Shown piece after piece: positions 60,385-64,000 of a DNA stretch of 64,000 nt; positions within the stretch are counted from its first letter, which is position 1; the number at the start of each line of letters is the position of its first letter. This DNA comes from M3007 sp964646615. Its GTDB lineage: Bacteria; Bacteroidota; Bacteroidia; Chitinophagales; Saprospiraceae. The position numbers and the translations under genes are program-made. The DNA lies in the NCBI GenBank assembly GCA_964646615.1, contig CAZYEV010000032.1, positions 1-64,000 of the forward strand. Direction: 5' to 3'. Under the pieces are notes generated by a model, which was given only the letters and a program-made list of their open reading frames with translations, was not told the origin of the DNA and made no database searches.

Positions 60385-61593
60385 TCAGGTCTGTCGGAGT
60401 GCCTCTTGATACAGTGCCAGATGATGTTGCGCCACAATGGCCTGGGCATAGCTACGCTCAGCCTTGCGGCGGGCGGCGGCGCGCAATTGTTCGGAGCGTT
60501 CGGCCACCCAGACGATGGCTTCAGCCAGGGCCGAGCTGTCGCCCACCGGAGCCAGAAAACCGTTTTCTTCATGCTCCACCATTTCCGGAATGCCGCCGGT
60601 GCGGAAGCCCGCTACGGGTGTGCCGCAGGCCAGCGCTTCCATCACCGTGTTGGGCAGGTTTTCTTCCAGCGAAGGGATGACAAACAGGTCGGCAGCGGCG
60701 TAGGCTTCGGCAATCTGCCGCGGGTCGGAGAGCGAACCTAATTCGCGCACCGGGCAGGGCAACTGGCGCAAGGTCTCCGGCTGGGCTTTGCCCATGACCA
60801 GCAACTCCAAAGGCAGGCCGGGCCACTGCTGGCGTACCTGCGCCAAAGCCTGAACGAGATGCCCGAAACCCTTCCAGGGGTTTTCCACCTTGACCGAAGC
60901 AAAAAGCGCCACCACTGCAGAAGCCGGAATGCCCAAGCGCTGCCGGAACGCCTGGCGCTGCTCCGGCGTGGCGGGTGCAAAAAGTTCGGTGTCAATGGCG
61001 TTTGGAATGACCCGAATGGGATAAGGGCTCAGCAGGCTGCTGCGCTGGGCGCGCTGGCCCAGCCATTCGCTGCACGTGATGATGTGCATTTGTGGCGGGA
61101 AAAGGCGCTTTTTGCGCTGCCAGATGCAGTGCGACAGGTCGCGTGGACCGGGCCAGCGCAACATCGGACAGTGGCCACAGGCGCGCGTGTATTCCTCGCA
61201 GCCGGCGCTGTGGTGGCAGCCGCCGGTGAAGGTCCACATGTCGTGCAGGGTCCAGACGATGGGCTTGCCCGTTTGGGCCAATTGCCGGAGGTTGCGGAGC
61301 GACAGGAAGCCCTGGTTGACCCAATGCAGGTGAATGACATCGGCCTGTTGCACGACAGGGTGGCGCGACATGTCGCAGCCAAAATTGGCCAATGAAAACT
61401 GGAAACGCACCGAGCGGTCGCGCTCATAAGGCAGAAACGACAGCCGCTCGGCATAGAAAGGCCAGCGCGAAGGAGCATCGGCAGCCGTCAGCGTCTGGGC
61501 TTCTGCACCGATGTGGCGCAGGGCATTTTCCAGGCGTTGGCAGGCGATGCCCGCGCCGCCGTGGGGGTAAGTGGTCAACAAGGCAATGTGCAT
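60385..61593 (-). CDS. Family 4 glycosyltransferase
   Basis: The product (402 aa from MHIALLTTYPHGGAGIAC) is a GT-B glycosyltransferase: GGAGIACQRL at the acceptor end, IVWTLHDMWTFTGGCHHSAGC with a cysteine-rich patch (CEEYTRACGHCP), VIPNAIDTELF, and the donor-site ENLPNTVMEALACGTPVAGFRTGGIPEM. The WTFTGGCHH/CGHC block is typical of a GT4 subgroup in exopolysaccharide loci. It has no neighbouring polysaccharide genes here, but the TPR and MoxR genes follow in the same direction. Confidence 0.88.
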   Translation of the reverse strand: MHIALLTTYPHGGAGIACQRLENALRHIGAEAQTLTAADAPSRWPFYAERLSFLPYERDRSVRFQFSLANFGCDMSRHPVVQQADVIHLHWVNQGFLSLRNLRQLAQTGKPIVWTLHDMWTFTGGCHHSAGCEEYTRACGHCPMLRWPGPRDLSHCIWQRKKRLFPPQMHIITCSEWLGQRAQRSSLLSPYPIRVIPNAIDTELFAPATPEQRQAFRQRLGIPASAVVALFASVKVENPWKGFGHLVQALAQVRQQWPGLPLELLVMGKAQPETLRQLPCPVRELGSLSDPRQIAEAYAAADLFVIPSLEENLPNTVMEALACGTPVAGFRTGGIPEMVEHEENGFLAPVGDSSALAEAIVWVAERSEQLRAAARRKAERSYAQAIVAQHHLALYQEALRQT

Positions 61594-61688
61594 GTCTGGG
61601 TTTTGGGGCAAAGCTCTGAACAATTGCCCGAACTTTGCGTCCATACTTGCGCAAAGGCGCAGGGCACCCGACGCCACGCCGTTCAATC

Positions 61689-62234
61689 ATGAAAAACTAC
61701 ATCATTTACGACCTGGAGGCCACCTGCTGGGAACATCGCCCGCCCGGCTACGTGCAGGAAATTATCGAAATTGGTGCCTTTCGCGTCAACGCCTACGGCG
61801 AAATACGCGGCAAGTTCAACCGCTTCGTGCGCCCTATTGTGCACCCTACCCTGTCGCCTTTTTGCCGACAACTCACCCAGATCAGCCAGCAAGATGTCAA
61901 TCGGGCCGCTACGTTCCCGGAAGTCATCGAAGAGTTTTGGGACTGGGCTCGCATCGGCGAAGAGGACTATACCCTGTGTTCCTGGGGCTCTATAGATCAG
62001 AAAATGCTCGTCCACGACTGCCGCCTGCACCGCCTGGAAACCGACTGGGCCCAACCACATGCCAACCTCAAGCAGCAGTACATGCAGCTAAAGGGCTTGC
62101 GGCGTCCCGTGGGCCTGAAAAAGGCCACGGAAATGGAAAATATCCTGTTCACCGGCACCCACCACCGCGGCATTTCAGACGCCGAAAACCTGACCAAAAT
62201 TTTCCTCAAATACTTAGGACACTGGGCCGTTTGA
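61689..62234 (+). CDS. DnaQ/ERI-like 3'-5' exonuclease
   Basis: The 181-residue protein carries the DEDDh exonuclease pattern: IIYDLEATCWE (first Asp and Glu), FPEVIEEFWDWARIGEE, SWGSIDQKML and THHRGISDAENLTKIF (His and last Asp). Related single-domain proteins (ERI-1/KapD type) trim RNA or DNA 3' ends. The start at 61689 (MKNYIIYDLEAT) is chosen because the family begins directly with the first catalytic strand. It is divergent from the glycosyltransferase and monocistronic. Confidence 0.88.
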   Translation: MKNYIIYDLEATCWEHRPPGYVQEIIEIGAFRVNAYGEIRGKFNRFVRPIVHPTLSPFCRQLTQISQQDVNRAATFPEVIEEFWDWARIGEEDYTLCSWGSIDQKMLVHDCRLHRLETDWAQPHANLKQQYMQLKGLRRPVGLKKATEMENILFTGTHHRGISDAENLTKIFLKYLGHWAV

Positions 62235-62344
62235 CCACTTCACCAGCGACACGGGACGGCGCTGCATTCTTAATATCAACTTAACCTGCCCAGCACCTTC
62301 AGAGCGTCCGGAGACGTAGAATTTTGGCGCAAAAATTCAACACT

Positions 62345-62623
62345 ATGCGTACAGACATTCTTACTCTCGAACAAGAAACCCTCTCTGCTGTGGAACTGGA
62401 AGAAATGCTCCGGGCAGCGCTCGCGGATGAAGACGGGCCCGAAGAAGAAGCAGCAGACGAGGAAGATGGCGACCTTGAAGAAGACGACCTTGAGGACGTG
62501 GAAGACGAAGGCTTCGACGACGAAGAGGACACCGACGAGGAGGATTTGGACGAAGAAGAGTACGTAGATGAAGATGACGAAGCGGCGGCAGAAGGCGAGG
62601 CAGACGAAGAAGAGCCGGCCTGA
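62345..62623 (+). CDS. Small extremely acidic protein
   Basis: The product (92 aa) begins MRTDILTLEQETLSAVELEEM and from residue 28 is almost entirely Asp, Glu and Ala, with repeats such as DLEEDD and DEEDLDEEEY. It is disordered by composition, and could bind basic proteins or metal ions; no family is recognised. A -7-like stretch (TAGAATTTTG) precedes it by about 20 bases. Its last 56 bases overlap pstS in another frame. The run of GAA/GAC codons becomes the basic start of PstS in that frame. A chance open frame in repetitive DNA is the main alternative. Confidence 0.6.
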   Translation: MRTDILTLEQETLSAVELEEMLRAALADEDGPEEEAADEEDGDLEEDDLEDVEDEGFDDEEDTDEEDLDEEEYVDEDDEAAAEGEADEEEPA

Positions 62624-63569
62624 CGGTTGGGCTATTTTCGGGCGGCTGTTGCTGCTGGCGGGTCTGATGATGGCAGGTAGCGGCTGTCACCAAATGCGCA
62701 GCGTGGAGCGCATCACGGTGCGAGGCTCGGACACGGAGGTGAACCTGGTGTTCCGCTTAGCCGAAGCCTACATGGCCGAAGACTCTGCCGTTTCCATCAG
62801 CATCGCTGGCGGCGGTTCGGGCGTAGGCATAGCGGCCCTGCTCAACGGCAAGACGGACGTAGCCAATTCTTCGCGCGCGCTGACAGACAAGGAGATCGCG
62901 CTGGCGCGGCAACGCGGCATCCGCTTAGTGGCGCACGTGTTTGCTGCGGATGCTTTAGTTGTGGTGGTCAATCCGGCGGTGGGCGTGGATAGCCTGACCT
63001 TGGAGCAGCTGGGGCGCATCTACGCCGGCGAAATCCGAGACTGGGCGGAGGTGGGTGGTCGGCCAGGTCGCATCTCGCTCTACGGACGCCAGAGCAACTC
63101 CGGCACCTTTGTCTATTTCCGCGAGCGGGTGCTGGGGCGCGACTTTTCACCGACGCTTAAGCAGATGAACGGTACGGCGCAAATTGTGGAGTCCGTCATG
63201 CGCGACCCTTACGGCATTGGTTACGTCGGGTTGGGCTATGTAGCCAAAGCCGACGGCAGCATTCGCCAGGGCGTGCGCGTTGTGCGCCTGAAGGCCGACG
63301 CCAAGCGGCGGGCCGTTTCACCACTGGACGAAGCGGGGTTGCGCTCGGGCGAGTATCCGCTCGTGCGTCCGCTATACCAGTTTACCAACGGGCATCCCTC
63401 TGGCAAGATCGAATCCTTTTTCCAGTTTGAGGCCAGCCCGGAAGGCCAGCAATTGATTTTGCAAAACGGCTATTTGCCTCCCTGGCCCGATATGCTGGCG
63501 GCTTACCATGCGCTCAGCCCTGCTTCTTCTTATGTGGAAACCCTGAATTACTACACCGAAAAGCGATGA
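62568..63569 (+). CDS. pstS: Phosphate ABC transporter substrate-binding protein PstS
   Basis: This 333-residue lipoprotein binds phosphate for the PstSCAB importer. The N-terminus is very basic (MKMTKRRQKARQTKKSRP) and leads to a lipobox (LLLLAGLMMAGSGC). The binding fold starts VRGSDTEVNLVFRLAEAYM, with GGGSGVGIAALLNGKTDVANSS, GEIRDWAEVGGRPG, GRQSNSGTFVYFRERVL and GIGYVGLGYVA, all standard PstS blocks. The start at 62568 lies inside the acidic gene, because no ATG, GTG or TTG follows it in frame before the signal peptide. The pstC start codon overlaps its stop (ATGA). Confidence 0.9.
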   Translation: MKMTKRRQKARQTKKSRPDGWAIFGRLLLLAGLMMAGSGCHQMRSVERITVRGSDTEVNLVFRLAEAYMAEDSAVSISIAGGGSGVGIAALLNGKTDVANSSRALTDKEIALARQRGIRLVAHVFAADALVVVVNPAVGVDSLTLEQLGRIYAGEIRDWAEVGGRPGRISLYGRQSNSGTFVYFRERVLGRDFSPTLKQMNGTAQIVESVMRDPYGIGYVGLGYVAKADGSIRQGVRVVRLKADAKRRAVSPLDEAGLRSGEYPLVRPLYQFTNGHPSGKIESFFQFEASPEGQQLILQNGYLPPWPDMLAAYHALSPASSYVETLNYYTEKR

Positions 63570-64000
63570 CGAGCCGCCGCTATTTCTGGAACGGGTTCTT
63601 TGAAAAATCGCTGGCGGCGTCGGCGTTTGTCTCCATCGCTACGCTGCTGGGCATCTTTTTGCTTCTGGCCATCCACAGCTGGAAAGCCTTTGAACGCATT
63701 GGGCTGGGCGAGTTTTTCTCGCTGAATGCCTGGAATCCGGCGGCGTACGATACTCCTTCCTACGGCATAGGCGCGCTGCTGCTGGGTACAGCGCTGACGA
63801 CGTTTGGCGCCACCGCCATTGCTGCGCCCATAGGCGTGGGCATGGCATTTTTCCTCTCGGAAATTGCGCCCATGTGGCTGCGCAATCTGCTCAAGCCCAT
63901 TGTGGAGCTCATGGCGGCCGTGCCGTCGGTGGTGATGGGCTTTGTGGGCATTGTGCTGGTGGGGCCATTTTTGGCACAGGTATTTGGCCTGCCTAATGGG
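63566..64000 (+). CDS. pstC: Phosphate ABC transporter permease PstC (partial, cut by window end)
   Basis: The first 145 codons are visible. The ATG overlaps the pstS stop by ATGA, so translation is probably coupled. The start MTSRRYFWNGFFEKSLAA leads into a first membrane helix (FVSIATLLGIFLLLAIHSW), the periplasmic LGEFFSLNAWNP, then GALLLGTALTTFGATAIAAPIGVGMAFFLSEI and the permease block PIVELMAAVPSVVMGFVGIVL that contacts the ATPase. The rest of the Pst operon lies beyond the window. Confidence 0.93.
   Translation, partial: MTSRRYFWNGFFEKSLAASAFVSIATLLGIFLLLAIHSWKAFERIGLGEFFSLNAWNPAAYDTPSYGIGALLLGTALTTFGATAIAAPIGVGMAFFLSEIAPMWLRNLLKPIVELMAAVPSVVMGFVGIVLVGPFLAQVFGLPNG

Noticed and set aside
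1..64000. tRNA, rRNA, tmRNA, SRP RNA or RNase P RNA genes
   Set aside because: The gaps between genes were read for conserved cores (such as the T-loop GGTTCGA) and none was found; a covariance search was not possible.

Overview
The window is chromosomal DNA of a free-living member of the phylum Bacteroidota, most likely a GC-rich lineage of the Saprospiria/Chitinophagia kind. This is inferred from several signals. Secreted proteins end in type IX secretion sorting domains of both type A and type B (gliding-type). Promoters carry the Bacteroidota -7 box TAnnTTTG, with almost no Shine-Dalgarno sites. TonB-dependent uptake, OmpA proteins with thrombospondin type-3 repeats, and a futalosine-pathway gene are also present. 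The window holds about 49 genes, no rRNA or tRNA that I could recognise, no CRISPR array and no intact transposon.

Layout. 1-4.7 kb: a delta-60 repeat surface protein, a strong terminator, then a TPP riboswitch in front of a TonB-dependent receptor, which marks the receptor as a thiamin or thiamin-precursor importer. 4.7-8.3 kb (minus): ffh, deoxynucleoside kinase, acyl-CoA carboxylase beta subunit. 8.3-16.5 kb: two OmpA/TSP3 proteins, small hypotheticals, a TlpA-like thioredoxin, a sigma54 activator and miaB. 16.6-23.2 kb: one giant (about 2200 aa) gliding-type secreted repeat protein. 23.3-32.2 kb: PLP-binding protein, an EAD11-TIR protein, an acyltransferase, pyrophosphatase, a plus-strand operon (secreted protein, cobalamin adenosyltransferase, CorA, LOG), an Rpn-type nuclease and a T9SS-secreted esterase. 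32.4-43.6 kb: a lipoprotein, a 1197-aa outer-membrane protein, PAP2 phosphatase, methyltransferase, futalosine hydrolase, nucleoside phosphorylase, an SH3-like protein and a P-type ATPase. 43.7-49.9 kb (minus operon): yidC, two tandem secreted endonuclease I paralogues, dedA and a glycosyltransferase. 50.3-55.6 kb (minus operon): asparaginase, rarA, a RibF-glycosyltransferase fusion and a pseudouridine synthase. 55.9-62.3 kb: a DNA methyltransferase fused to an SNase-like domain (frameshifted), and a glycosyltransferase/TPR/MoxR-like ATPase cluster, then an exonuclease. 62.3-64 kb: a strongly acidic small protein whose 3' end overlaps pstS, followed by pstC running off the window.

Most of the window is housekeeping and envelope biology. 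The unusual points are the RibF-GT2 fusion, the methyltransferase-SNase fusion with a one-base frameshift in a G run, the single-gene EAD11-TIR protein with its catalytic glutamate intact, the out-of-frame overlap of the acidic protein gene with pstS, the TPP-controlled receptor, and a small family of intergenic hairpins. No complete multi-gene defence island is visible. All functions are read from sequence motifs by eye; no database search was run.
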